Origin: a virus | Strand: one strand, 5' to 3' | IMG/VR virus record: IMGVR_UViG_3300021956_000080 | Span: 1 to 23,813 of that record | Length of the DNA: 23,813 nt | Part shown: one piece after another, positions 1 to 7,512 of the stretch | How positions within the stretch are numbered: position 1 is the first letter of the stretch | How the letters are laid out: the number at the start of each line of letters is the position of its first letter | Program-made: the position numbers and the translations under genes | The notes under the pieces: generated by a model | The model's database searches: none | The model's input: the letters and a program-made list of their open reading frames with translations, nothing else | What the model was told of the DNA's origin: nothing

Positions 1-226
1 ATGTATTGAAAAGAGAGTCATATTTAATTTTTTTAAGGGTTAATTCACTTTTAAGTGATGCAATCGTATCGTTATATTTTATATAAAGTTCGTTAATATT
101 TTCGCTTTGCTTCACTGTTAAAATTACAACAGAATCTCCTTTAATCAATTTTGTGATTGGATATTGGCAGTATAACGTATTGCACACCAGTATCAGCGTC
201 AATAGAATCAAGTTTTTCTTTAACAT
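1..226 (-). CDS. Small secreted or membrane-anchored protein, partial
   Basis: This frame starts at ATG 226-224, inside the preceding lipoprotein gene and in another frame (86 bp overlap), and stays open to the window edge for 75 codons. An in-frame TAA lies just upstream of the ATG. The protein begins MLKKN, then a hydrophobic stretch (LILLTLILVC), then a CQYP segment, which looks like an export signal of the Bacteroidota kind. The rest is hydrophilic and probably helical (KQSENINELYIKYN, then SLKSEL). It is the last visible member of the lysis-like cluster. Its signal sequence and its start inside another small lysis gene recall nested Rz/Rz1 pairs, but no clear lipobox is seen (residue before Cys is V or Y). 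Function unknown. The uninterrupted frame and the signal peptide make it real rather than a shadow. Confidence 0.68.
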   Translation of the reverse strand, partial: MLKKNLILLTLILVCNTLYCQYPITKLIKGDSVVILTVKQSENINELYIKYNDTIASLKSELTLKKIKYDSLFNT

Positions 227-464
227 CTTTTAATTCAGTTTTTAATGTAGTTACTTCCGTCTTTAAAGTTGTTATTTTATCTACCGCTTGTTCTATTAGT
301 TCTTTTTGTTTTTTTTCTATTTTGGTTTGTACTTCAGCACTTTTAGCAACAGTTGCTTTAGTCTTGGCTATTAGTTTCTCAAATTCCTTATCCTTTTGGT
401 CAGGCATATCGGCAATAGCTGGAACGCATCCGCTAAAAAGCAATATGATAATTAAATTTCTCAT
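141..464 (-). CDS. Small lipoprotein, candidate outer-membrane spanin
   Basis: The 107-aa product starts with a short hydrophobic signal ending in a lipobox-like LLFSGC, so Cys13 would be the lipidated residue. Residues about 25-90 are charged heptad-like sequence rich in K, E, T and L (for example TTLKTEVTTLKTELKDVKEKL), a predicted coiled coil. The start ATG overlaps the stop of the preceding membrane/coiled-coil gene by four bases (ATGA). A small coiled-coil lipoprotein directly downstream of a protein with one membrane segment and a coiled coil is the two-component spanin layout (Rz/Rz1 type), which fuses inner and outer membranes at lysis of Gram-negative hosts. The spanin call is inferred from architecture and context, because spanins diverge too much for sequence recognition. 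Another lipoprotein role remains possible. Confidence 0.72.
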   Translation of the reverse strand: MRNLIIILLFSGCVPAIADMPDQKDKEFEKLIAKTKATVAKSAEVQTKIEKKQKELIEQAVDKITTLKTEVTTLKTELKDVKEKLDSIDADTGVQYVILPISNHKID

Positions 465-748
465 TTGATATGCTGAATTTTACCTAATTGCTCTAAAGTA
501 GAAAGTTTAGTCGTAGCAGATGCCAAAGATGAATCGCACTTCCTTAATTCGTTTGAAACTAAGTCAAGTCTATGCTCAATTTTGTCTGCCCTTCTTTCTT
601 GCTTTTCTGCTTGTTTTTGAAACGTGCTTCTTATATCTACGTATAAAATCGTAATACCAACAATCGCTAAGAAAGCAATAGCCTCTTTAGGATGCTTAAC
701 AAAATCCTTAAAACTAACTGGTAATGGATTCGCAGATACTTTTGCCAT
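461..748 (-). CDS. Membrane-anchored coiled-coil protein, candidate inner-membrane spanin
   Basis: A 95-aa protein with about 22 polar N-terminal residues (including VSFKDFVKHPKE), one membrane segment at about residues 24-41 (AIAFLAIVGITILYV), and a long hydrophilic helical region (QKQAEKQERRADKIEHRLDL) to the C-terminus. This is the expected shape of an inner-membrane spanin subunit, or of a holin-accessory protein. It lies one base after the upstream 178-aa gene and shares a 4-bp ATGA overlap with the downstream lipoprotein, consistent with a co-translated pair. No enzymatic motif is visible. The assignment rests on topology and on the neighbouring lipoprotein, not on recognisable homology. 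Confidence 0.68.
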   Translation of the reverse strand: MAKVSANPLPVSFKDFVKHPKEAIAFLAIVGITILYVDIRSTFQKQAEKQERRADKIEHRLDLVSNELRKCDSSLASATTKLSTLEQLGKIQHIK

Positions 749-749
749 A

Positions 750-1286
750 TTAAAACTTTTTATAATAACCTACTTGAAATTCATTAGTAGTTGCAGCAAA
801 GGTAAATAAAGCGTTTTTAGACGTTTTAAATCCTAATCCTATACCTATACCCACTTTATTGTCAAATCGCCTTAAATCGCTTAAAAAGCCTAAATAAATG
901 GCATTTTTGTCCTTGTGGTATATATCGTTGGTTATTATTATCGTTTTTTCGTGAATATCAGCCAAAAATCGCCTTCCTTGAATTGTATTCTTAGAAATAG
1001 TGTCAATAATGGTAAATTTTGAACTATCTAAAGTAAATGAATCGGTAAACACTTTAGTCGTTAAATAATCTTTGACTATTGTAATTGTGTCGTGAATCGT
1101 TGTAGTATCTACGCTTAAAACTATAAAAGGGATAGAATCTCCCTTAGTATATTTTGTAAAAGTTTTCTGTTGGAAAACCGTATCGTATTTTGTAATTATT
1201 GTTTGGTCATCTTTACGATAGGTCGAGCCTCTAAAAATAAAGACTATAAGAATAGCTACCAATATCGTGATAACTACATCTTTCAT
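750..1286 (-). CDS. Single-pass membrane protein of unknown function
   Basis: A 178-aa protein with an N-terminal membrane anchor (VVITILVAILIVFIF, about residues 4-18). A mostly polar, Thr/Asp/Lys-rich beta-prone region with many short alternating stretches follows, and the last 40 residues are glycine/aromatic-rich (KVGIGIGLGFKTS, then GYYKKF). The end resembles a beta-strand domain, but I do not recognise a family with confidence. Its start shares one base with the stop of the upstream gene (TAATG), so translation is probably coupled. Its place between two small coiled-coil membrane proteins suggests a role at the cell envelope during lysis, which is inference from context only. Confidence 0.75.
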   Translation of the reverse strand: MKDVVITILVAILIVFIFRGSTYRKDDQTIITKYDTVFQQKTFTKYTKGDSIPFIVLSVDTTTIHDTITIVKDYLTTKVFTDSFTLDSSKFTIIDTISKNTIQGRRFLADIHEKTIIITNDIYHKDKNAIYLGFLSDLRRFDNKVGIGIGLGFKTSKNALFTFAATTNEFQVGYYKKF

Positions 1287-1504
1287 TATTCTCTATCTTG
1301 CTTATTTTCTAAAGCTACAAATAGCTTGTTTAAACCTGATTGAATATTGTCAAGTTTCTTGGCTATAACATCCTCTTGTTTCTCAACCATATTAACACGC
1401 ACTTCAAGTTCTTTAAGTTTTAAACTTACTTTAACATAAATGCTGATTAATCCAGTTATAATAACTAAGGCTTGTCCAGCCAAGAAAATTGCAATACTTT
1501 CCAT
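1286..1504 (-). CDS. Small membrane/coiled-coil protein, possible holin or holin accessory
   Basis: A 72-aa protein with a hydrophobic helix at about residues 4-26 (IAIFLAGQALVIITGLISIYV), followed by a charged amphipathic helix with heptad-like spacing (LKELEVRVNMVEKQEDVIAKK). One membrane span plus a coiled coil in a protein this short resembles XhlA-like and other holin-accessory proteins, but XhlA has the reverse domain order, so a holin function is only a suggestion. It is joined by TAATG overlaps to both the upstream 49-aa gene and the downstream 178-aa gene. No endolysin gene is in the window. Confidence 0.72.
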   Translation of the reverse strand: MESIAIFLAGQALVIITGLISIYVKVSLKLKELEVRVNMVEKQEDVIAKKLDNIQSGLNKLFVALENKQDRE

Positions 1505-1653
1505 TACTCCTCTGTTTTAACTTCTTCAGCTTGTACTCCTTGCTCTTTGGCGATTTGACCTAAGAACGAGAAAATAGGGTTAGCGTACTTAGAAGGAATT
1601 TCGCCTAAGTAGGCTTCTAATTCTTTGATTTGTTGCTCATTTAATGTAATCAT
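1504..1653 (-). CDS. 49-aa conserved-looking small protein
   Basis: A short frame of 49 codons plus TAA, starting at ATG 1653-1651. The product is acidic and soluble (MITLNEQQIKELEAYL, then GEIPSKYANPIFSFL, then a Glu/Lys-rich tail). Support that it is real: it begins 2 bp after the stop of the homing endonuclease gene, its TAA overlaps the ATG of the next gene as TAATG (the same junction seen at five other places in this operon), and it fills a stretch that would otherwise be the only uncovered gap of more than 100 bp in the window. It was probably the original neighbour of the 111-aa gene before the endonuclease gene inserted. Function unknown. Confidence 0.7.
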   Translation of the reverse strand: MITLNEQQIKELEAYLGEIPSKYANPIFSFLGQIAKEQGVQAEEVKTEE

Positions 1654-1655
1654 GG

Positions 1656-2372
1656 TTATTGATTTTTTAATTTTAAAATATGTGCTTTTTTATTTGCTTC
1701 TCCAATTCTGCGTTTTGTTTCTTCACTCATTGGATGTCTTTTTCTACCTGTCCAATAATCACTCATTTTTTTTCTTGCCTCATCACTTGCTTTTTTGCCT
1801 TTATTAGCTTTGCTAATTTTATCTTTAGTTTCTTGAGTTCTTTTTTTTCCTATAAGCGATTTTCTTCTATTTTCTATTTCTTCAATAGGTTGTTTTCTTC
1901 CTCTTGTTGCTATCCTAGCTTTCATAAAGTTTTCCCATCCTTGTTCAGTAAATGGTTTATGCTTTAATCCTTTGTGAGCTTCAGATTTCTTTTTACGTTC
2001 TTCTTCAGATATCTTTTGCCCAGTCCTGCTTTTATTCCCTTTTGAGAGTTCAGAAATTTGTTTCCTTCTTTCCTCACTCATTATAACCCCAAATGCTCCA
2101 TCACCTCCATCTGTCAAATTTACTAAAATCCCATTATGCTTATCAATTCTACCATAAAGAGATATAAATTCTTTTTCTTTCTCACAAGCCTCATTCCAAC
2201 TTAAACCATCAAATAAAATTTCAATTTCGTATTGTGTTTTATTTACAATACCCTTCCAAATTTTATTCCTGCCAGTTTTATCTTTTGCCCTTTTATAATT
2301 TTCATCACTTCCAATCCCAATATAAAAAGGTTCGTTTTTGTCTAATCTTATGTGCCTATATACATAAGCCAT
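1656..2372 (-). CDS. Free-standing GIY-YIG homing endonuclease with NUMOD3 repeats
   Basis: A 238-aa protein. The N-terminal nuclease domain shows the two GIY-YIG signature strands (YVY at residues 3-5 and YIG at 17-19), conserved Arg28 in the following helix, the expected acidic residues in the ACEKEKEFISLYG helix (about 62-74) and Asn85 in the NLTDGGDG segment. Residues about 98-230 carry repeated SEE-(T/R)(K/R)-KIS-x-x-x-KG/TG-(K/R) modules typical of NUMOD3, which bind DNA in homing endonucleases such as I-TevI relatives. It interrupts a tightly packed run of small genes, with 27 bp upstream and 2 bp downstream, and a promoter-like element lies before its start. This is a selfish gene that makes a double-strand break in cognate phages lacking it; the target site is not evident from one sequence. 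Confidence 0.93.
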   Translation of the reverse strand: MAYVYRHIRLDKNEPFYIGIGSDENYKRAKDKTGRNKIWKGIVNKTQYEIEILFDGLSWNEACEKEKEFISLYGRIDKHNGILVNLTDGGDGAFGVIMSEERRKQISELSKGNKSRTGQKISEEERKKKSEAHKGLKHKPFTEQGWENFMKARIATRGRKQPIEEIENRRKSLIGKKRTQETKDKISKANKGKKASDEARKKMSDYWTGRKRHPMSEETKRRIGEANKKAHILKLKNQ

Positions 2373-2388
2373 AGTATTTGATTTTTTA

Positions 2389-2396
2389 CAAATATA
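2389..2396 (-). promoter_or_regulatory. Promoter-like -7 element (TATATTTG) before the homing endonuclease
   Basis: On the minus strand TATATTTG matches the Bacteroidota -7 consensus TAnnTTTG and lies 16 bases before the endonuclease ATG. The 15-base block beginning here (TAWATTTGTAAAAAA) also occurs before the connector gene at 14539-14546. No convincing -33 TTG is visible, so confidence is modest. Confidence 0.35.
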
Positions 2397-2399
2397 AGA

Positions 2400-2735
2400 T
2401 TAAATTGATTCAGTAGGAGTATCTACTAAAATATCTGCACTTGGATTTTCAGGTACTGGTGGTACATAATCGCCTGTGATGGTTAATTTTAACTCACTAG
2501 CTACAAAATCCCACGCTTGTCCATTTGTTTGCCAAGTATTGTAAGGTTGACCAGTCATTACTAAATTACCTTGAGCAACTCCTTGTCCGATTGTACCATC
2601 TTCGTTTTCTGCTAATAAAGCATAGTAAAAAGTAGCTGCGTTAATTAAGTTGTCATTAATAACGTATGCGTTAAGTATTTTAGCTTCTACTGCTTGTCCG
2701 TTTGCCCAACTTGTAATAGGTGAAATTGTCTTCAT
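2400..2735 (-). CDS. Unknown phage protein downstream of tail fibre
   Basis: A 111-aa protein starting MKTISPITSWANGQAVEAK, followed by a mixed alpha/beta segment with NAATFYYALL and GTIGQGVAQGN, and a Pro/Asp-rich C-terminal tail (YVPPVPENPSADILVD). It begins one base after the tail-fibre stop codon, so it is co-translated with it. Small proteins in this position are often fibre-associated or fibre-assembly factors, but no family is recognised here. No signal peptide or membrane segment is seen. The frame and junctions make it a real gene. Confidence 0.8.
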   Translation of the reverse strand: MKTISPITSWANGQAVEAKILNAYVINDNLINAATFYYALLAENEDGTIGQGVAQGNLVMTGQPYNTWQTNGQAWDFVASELKLTITGDYVPPVPENPSADILVDTPTESI

Positions 2736-2736
2736 C

Positions 2737-5700
2737 TTATTTTTTTTCTAATTTATTTAATCTATCTTCTAATTCTTCAATTCTTAACATAGCTTCTTGT
2801 AATGCTTTAATTGCTTTTATTTCAATAATACTTGTTTTAACTGATTTCCAAGTTTCATCTGAATCTTTTTTACCAGCTTCATATACAAGATTTGGACTTA
2901 CTTTTTCAACCTCTTGTGCAATGAATCCAATTTGTCTTAAAGCATTTTCACCCTCTAATTCAACATCTTCTTTATATTTAAAATTAACTACTCTTAATTT
3001 TTTAATGTCATCCCATTGACTATTTGCGTCAGTAATGTCTTGCTTATATTTAATATCAGATATAATAGAACCATAAGTACCAGTTCTTGAGCCATAAGTA
3101 CCATTAGAATAAATTATTGCTTTATCATTAACTGTGTCTGTTGCTGCATAAAAATAATTTGTTGTGTTATTAGGAGCTGCTCCAGTAAATGCAAGATATA
3201 ATCCATAAGGCGATGCTGCAGTATGAGTAAATGCAGCAAGTGATGAATTTGTATTGCTTTGCCTTAATTCGTGATAACTTGCATTTGCATCTAGATAAGT
3301 TCCATTAGTTGTTGCTTTAAAAGAACCTCCACTTGTAAAACGACCTCTTTCATTCCCAGACGCAGTAAGAAATATTATTGGAGCAGTTCCACTTGAACCT
3401 ATATTAAGTGAATTGCTATAAGAATAAATTAATCCAGCACTTGTTCCATTAGTTTGAAAATCAATCATACCACCATTTGTGGCATTATTTAATGATAAAA
3501 TTGTATATCCTGATATAACTAATGGACTAGAAGTTCCGATACCTACATTGCCCCCAAAAGGCATTAATGATAAATTACCATTTAATATACCTCCACCTTT
3601 TTGGACATCTATAATACCAGTAGCATCACCGCTATTTGCAGAATGCCCTATTCTAACTATTGTACCACTTGAACTTGGAGTATAAGAACTTGTAGAAACT
3701 ACTAACCCATTATAATAAGCTGCTGAAGGAGCTGCAACATTTAATGCGCCATTTGAACTTGTTGTAATACCATTAACCCACATTTGCCCTCCATTTGCCA
3801 CACTACTAGAGAATGTAGCTGCTCCTGTAGAAGTTGCTATTGTCAATGCTGGGTCAGCACCTAATACTGATAATCTTATACCACCATTATTATTTACTAA
3901 TCTTAATGTTGAATCAGAGTTTAAATAATACAAACTAGATACTACTGTTCCAGCTTGTAACATTCGTAAAAATACGTTACTTGATGCAGTAGTTTCAATT
4001 CCTAAAATAGTTCCTGTACCATAAACGTGAAGATTGTATCCACTTGCAACTGAACCACCAACACCTAAAGTGCTACTTGTTCTCATTGTTCCGTTTACTT
4101 GGAATCCTTCTCCGTAATCTGTACCACTATAATTTATTGCTACGTTTCTTGTACTTCCTAATATTTGAATTTGATTAGGGTTAGTAGAACTTAAAGTGAA
4201 AGCTGGGTTTACTGTAAAGTATATATCTGCTCTTGTAGCACCACCACCACTATTTGTACCAAATCCAATTTTTTGTGAAGCAACAGTATTAAAGAAGAAA
4301 GTATCTCTTAATGTTGTATTTGCATACGTAGTAGAGATATAGTTCATTTGTGCCACCGTTGTAGCACTTGTATTTTGTATTGATATACCAGCTAAAGCTG
4401 ATGAACCTGTATTGCTATTTTTAATCGTTAAACCACCATAAGAGTTATCATTATAGAAAACATTGGTAAGTCTATATAATTGTATATAAGTTCCGTTATC
4501 GCTTATTGCACTATCAGTTAATGAAGAAGGGCCATTTGCCACAGGAACATAACCACTTGATAAAGTACCGCTAATTCCAGCAGAAATAGTCCAGCTTCTA
4601 TCAGCACTTAAATCATAAGTTGTTCCGTTTATAGTTAAAGTTCTAGAAGTTGGAACATATCCAGCTAAAGCCAAAGTATAGTTAGGAATGTTTAAAGTAT
4701 TTCCTATTAAAGTAGCTGCTCCACTTCCACCTGAAGTTGTTAAAGTTATTGCACCTTGCTTATTGTTAAAAGTATTCCAATCCGTAGAACTTAAATAACC
4801 ACTTGTTGTAGTAGTTGCTTGAGCAATAGATATAGCAACACTTGTACTACCAGTTGAACTAATAGGCGATGTTCCTGTTATACTTGTAACGTAAGTTCCA
4901 GCAGGTTGATAATCCGTTCCAGCTACCGCAGCAGTAATAACCCCACTAACCGACTTAAGCATAGCGTTTGCTACCTTAGATTGATAAATAGAGCCATCGG
5001 AGTAGTTAATTCTAAAGTTTTCCGTTCCTTGTGTTTGTAAGGATATATCTCCAGCGGTTGAACCACCTGATAAGGTAATACCACCTTCTAAGTTTCTTAA
5101 TACAAAACCTAAAGAATTAGTCAAGTATAAGTATGCACCATTTGTGTTGCCTGTGCCACTTGCAGTATTATGGAATCCTAAACCAGCAGCAGAACTACCA
5201 CCATTAATATCAATTCCTAAGCTACCTACACCACTTGGTGATGCAGTTGGCGTTAAAATATTTAAACCTAAACTACCAGCTTCCGTTAAACTTATATAAC
5301 CTGTTTGGTTAGTAAAAGTTAAATTCATTGCAGCAGCCGTTCCAGTCTTTTGAGTTTCAAAAGAGTTACCATAAGTAGAACTTAAACCGAAAGCTATACC
5401 ATTGTAGTTACTTGCACCGCTTTTAAGCATTAAAGCATATCCGCTATCTATTGTTGAGTTAGCACCTATTGTAGCGTTAGGAACTGTTGTATTAACCCCT
5501 AGTCTTTTAGTAGATGAATCGTAGATAAAAGATGAATCGTAAGTCTGCGTTGTTGTGCCATTCCAAAAAGCAACCGTTCCACTTGTACCAGTACCTGTTA
5601 CTGGGTTAGTTAACGCTGCTTGATATTGAGGAATATTTAAAACACCAGTTGTTGAATTGTATGTTGAAGCACCACTTGTGCCACTTGTTGTTAAGCTAAT

Positions 5701-6786
5701 TGCTGCTCTTGCTCTAGCATCCGTAAAATAAAGGTTAGTTCCTTCTGCTATGTTTGTTGTAGTTCCAGCAACAGATGTCCATAAGTTAGTTGAAGAAACG
5801 TATTGTAAAATATTTCCGTTTGAAGGACTTTGAGCAGATACGTTATGAAGTTCATCCATTTCGTATCCGTTTTGTACCTTAATTTCTACCACACCCTGAG
5901 TAGGGTGTGAACGTACTACGATACCTACATAAACCAAGTGAGCAGGTGCATATTGCTTAGTAGAAGTCCAAGCACCAGCCGTTGTAGAACTTAAATAAAG
6001 AATAGTTCCATTTGTGTAGGCTTGAGTATCTAAATCGCCTAATAAACCAATAACAACAACATAACCATTATTCATATTGGTTATATCAGATTGGACTACT
6101 CCGTATGTTTGTGCAGATGTAGAATCGCTAGTAGCTAAAGCCTTTGTAATCGTTGGTAAGTTACCATGACCACCATTTATGTAAACAACAGTTCCCTTAG
6201 TTAAAGTTGCTCCTGTTTCGTTGTAAACTTCAGTTATTAAAGTTTGTGCTTGGCTAACAGTTGAAGGGAAAGTAACTAAACTACCATCACCAGCTACATA
6301 TTGAGCCGATGTACCAGCGAATCCTATGTTTATAGTTCCTGATGTTGTGATAGGTGAGCCTGTAATATTTAAAGCAGCACTTGATTCACTAATTGCTACG
6401 CTAGTTACCGTTCCGCTTGAGCCACTTGCTCTTTGCCACGCTGAACCATCATAGATAGCTTGGTCGCCATTATAAAACAAAATAGCACCAGCACCAAAGT
6501 CGTGAGTTGTACCCCCAGTTGCAGCACCAGTTACAATATAAACATCCCCAGCGTTTCCTACACCATTTACAAGATAAGGAGTATTTGTAGTTACGTTCCA
6601 AGTTCCTTTGTACTCCATTACAGAATTAGGTAATTGACTAACTAATATTTTGCCACTAGAATCTAGTTGCGGAATACCATTAGCCGTATTAATAGGCAAA
6701 GAACTTAAAACACCAACCGTTCCTGTTATTACACCTTCTAAATTTCTTACTTTAGCACCGCCAGTTATAGTAATCTGATTTGACAT
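2737..6786 (-). CDS. Tail fibre/tailspike with C-terminal S74 intramolecular chaperone
   Basis: A 1349-aa protein, the largest in the window. The N-terminus has a linker (LDSSGKILVSQLP) and a short module at residues 59-120 (YKGTWN...DVY...W) common in receptor-binding fibres. The long middle is Ser/Thr/Gly/Asn-rich and strand-forming, with recurring ISxTxxGxSG and LNIPxY blocks. From about residue 1240 comes the peptidase S74 domain: SDIKYKQDI with the self-cleavage Ser1243/Asp1244, then the LRVVNFKY and IGFIAQEVEKVSP motifs and a terminal coiled coil (EAMLRIEELEDRLNKLEKK). S74 domains trimerise the fibre and then cut themselves off. The protein most likely recognises the host surface. The gene follows the second tail-tube-like gene after 12 bp. 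Confidence 0.93.
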   Translation of the reverse strand: MSNQITITGGAKVRNLEGVITGTVGVLSSLPINTANGIPQLDSSGKILVSQLPNSVMEYKGTWNVTTNTPYLVNGVGNAGDVYIVTGAATGGTTHDFGAGAILFYNGDQAIYDGSAWQRASGSSGTVTSVAISESSAALNITGSPITTSGTINIGFAGTSAQYVAGDGSLVTFPSTVSQAQTLITEVYNETGATLTKGTVVYINGGHGNLPTITKALATSDSTSAQTYGVVQSDITNMNNGYVVVIGLLGDLDTQAYTNGTILYLSSTTAGAWTSTKQYAPAHLVYVGIVVRSHPTQGVVEIKVQNGYEMDELHNVSAQSPSNGNILQYVSSTNLWTSVAGTTTNIAEGTNLYFTDARARAAISLTTSGTSGASTYNSTTGVLNIPQYQAALTNPVTGTGTSGTVAFWNGTTTQTYDSSFIYDSSTKRLGVNTTVPNATIGANSTIDSGYALMLKSGASNYNGIAFGLSSTYGNSFETQKTGTAAAMNLTFTNQTGYISLTEAGSLGLNILTPTASPSGVGSLGIDINGGSSAAGLGFHNTASGTGNTNGAYLYLTNSLGFVLRNLEGGITLSGGSTAGDISLQTQGTENFRINYSDGSIYQSKVANAMLKSVSGVITAAVAGTDYQPAGTYVTSITGTSPISSTGSTSVAISIAQATTTTSGYLSSTDWNTFNNKQGAITLTTSGGSGAATLIGNTLNIPNYTLALAGYVPTSRTLTINGTTYDLSADRSWTISAGISGTLSSGYVPVANGPSSLTDSAISDNGTYIQLYRLTNVFYNDNSYGGLTIKNSNTGSSALAGISIQNTSATTVAQMNYISTTYANTTLRDTFFFNTVASQKIGFGTNSGGGATRADIYFTVNPAFTLSSTNPNQIQILGSTRNVAINYSGTDYGEGFQVNGTMRTSSTLGVGGSVASGYNLHVYGTGTILGIETTASSNVFLRMLQAGTVVSSLYYLNSDSTLRLVNNNGGIRLSVLGADPALTIATSTGAATFSSSVANGGQMWVNGITTSSNGALNVAAPSAAYYNGLVVSTSSYTPSSSGTIVRIGHSANSGDATGIIDVQKGGGILNGNLSLMPFGGNVGIGTSSPLVISGYTILSLNNATNGGMIDFQTNGTSAGLIYSYSNSLNIGSSGTAPIIFLTASGNERGRFTSGGSFKATTNGTYLDANASYHELRQSNTNSSLAAFTHTAASPYGLYLAFTGAAPNNTTNYFYAATDTVNDKAIIYSNGTYGSRTGTYGSIISDIKYKQDITDANSQWDDIKKLRVVNFKYKEDVELEGENALRQIGFIAQEVEKVSPNLVYEAGKKDSDETWKSVKTSIIEIKAIKALQEAMLRIEELEDRLNKLEKK

Positions 6787-6798
6787 TTTTAATTTTTT

Positions 6799-7503
6799 TT
6801 ATTGGAATAAACCTCTAATAAACTCATCACTCTCCAAAGGTCTGCCGAATTTAACCTCGCCTGTTGCACTTATAAACACGATTTGGTCGCCTGTTGGCGT
6901 TCCACTTGAATAAATCTCTCTTACATCCACACCACCACGAGAGAAATACAAACAAGTCTTGCCTATCATATCTGTCCAAGTAATTGAGTTTTCGCCACCA
7001 GCAGCCGTGTATTGTTTTGTATAAACTTGACCACCAGCTACTATAACCGTTCCTTCAGGAGTTACACTTGTACCGCTTGTTCCATAAGCACCGCTTCCTT
7101 GTAAACTTACGCTATAAGTAGCGATGTCTTTATAAGGTGCGTTCATTTGAAAACTAGATAAATTACAAGTTCCTGATATTATTACTAAACCATCTGTTCC
7201 GTTGTCTATAACGAACTTGATTGAAATAGGAGTTCGGTTTTGTTGTATGCTTAAAAAATCTAAATAATTATATCCATTTAATGTTACTATTCCATCACAA
7301 GTTACTGTCCAAGAAGCTATGTCTATTTTAAATTCTCTATACCAAGCCGAAGATTGGCTAGTTACTTCTTTTTGTCCAGCTTGTACGCTAAAACTACAAT
7401 TCGTAGAACACGCAAATGCTACATCACGACCTAAAGGATATTCCTCACTAGGTGCGTAGTGCTTGTAAAGCATTATATTTTTACCATTTACTTTATCTGC
7501 CAT
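6799..7503 (-). CDS. Second tail-tube-like structural protein
   Basis: A 234-aa protein. The first 155 residues look like a siphovirus tail-tube fold: a conserved-looking pattern of FACSTNCSFSVQAGQKEVT, SWTVTCDGIV, a helix with LDFLSIQQ, then VIISGTCNLSSFQMNAPY and ATYSVSLQGSG. About 80 extra residues (TPEGTVIVAGGQVY to RGLFQ) form a beta-rich addition, possibly a surface or hub-facing domain. It lies between the tail-tip protein and the fibre, far from the main tube gene at 12206-12646. That position suggests a distal-tail ring or adaptor with a tube-like fold rather than the main tube, which is inference. Its ATG lies 9 bp after the upstream stop codon. Confidence 0.65.
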   Translation of the reverse strand: MADKVNGKNIMLYKHYAPSEEYPLGRDVAFACSTNCSFSVQAGQKEVTSQSSAWYREFKIDIASWTVTCDGIVTLNGYNYLDFLSIQQNRTPISIKFVIDNGTDGLVIISGTCNLSSFQMNAPYKDIATYSVSLQGSGAYGTSGTSVTPEGTVIVAGGQVYTKQYTAAGGENSITWTDMIGKTCLYFSRGGVDVREIYSSGTPTGDQIVFISATGEVKFGRPLESDEFIRGLFQ

Positions 7504-7512
7504 AAGTCAAAG

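Noticed and set aside
157-1967. Plus-strand frames at 157-468, 624-809, 1625-1807 and 1680-1967
   Set aside because: All lie antisense to well-supported minus-strand genes, and their products are Phe/Ser/Leu-rich as expected from reading Lys/Glu-rich genes backwards.
2737-6786. Diversity-generating retroelement acting on the tail fibre
   Set aside because: No reverse transcriptase or template repeat is present in the window, and the C-terminus is an S74 chaperone, not a C-type lectin variable region.
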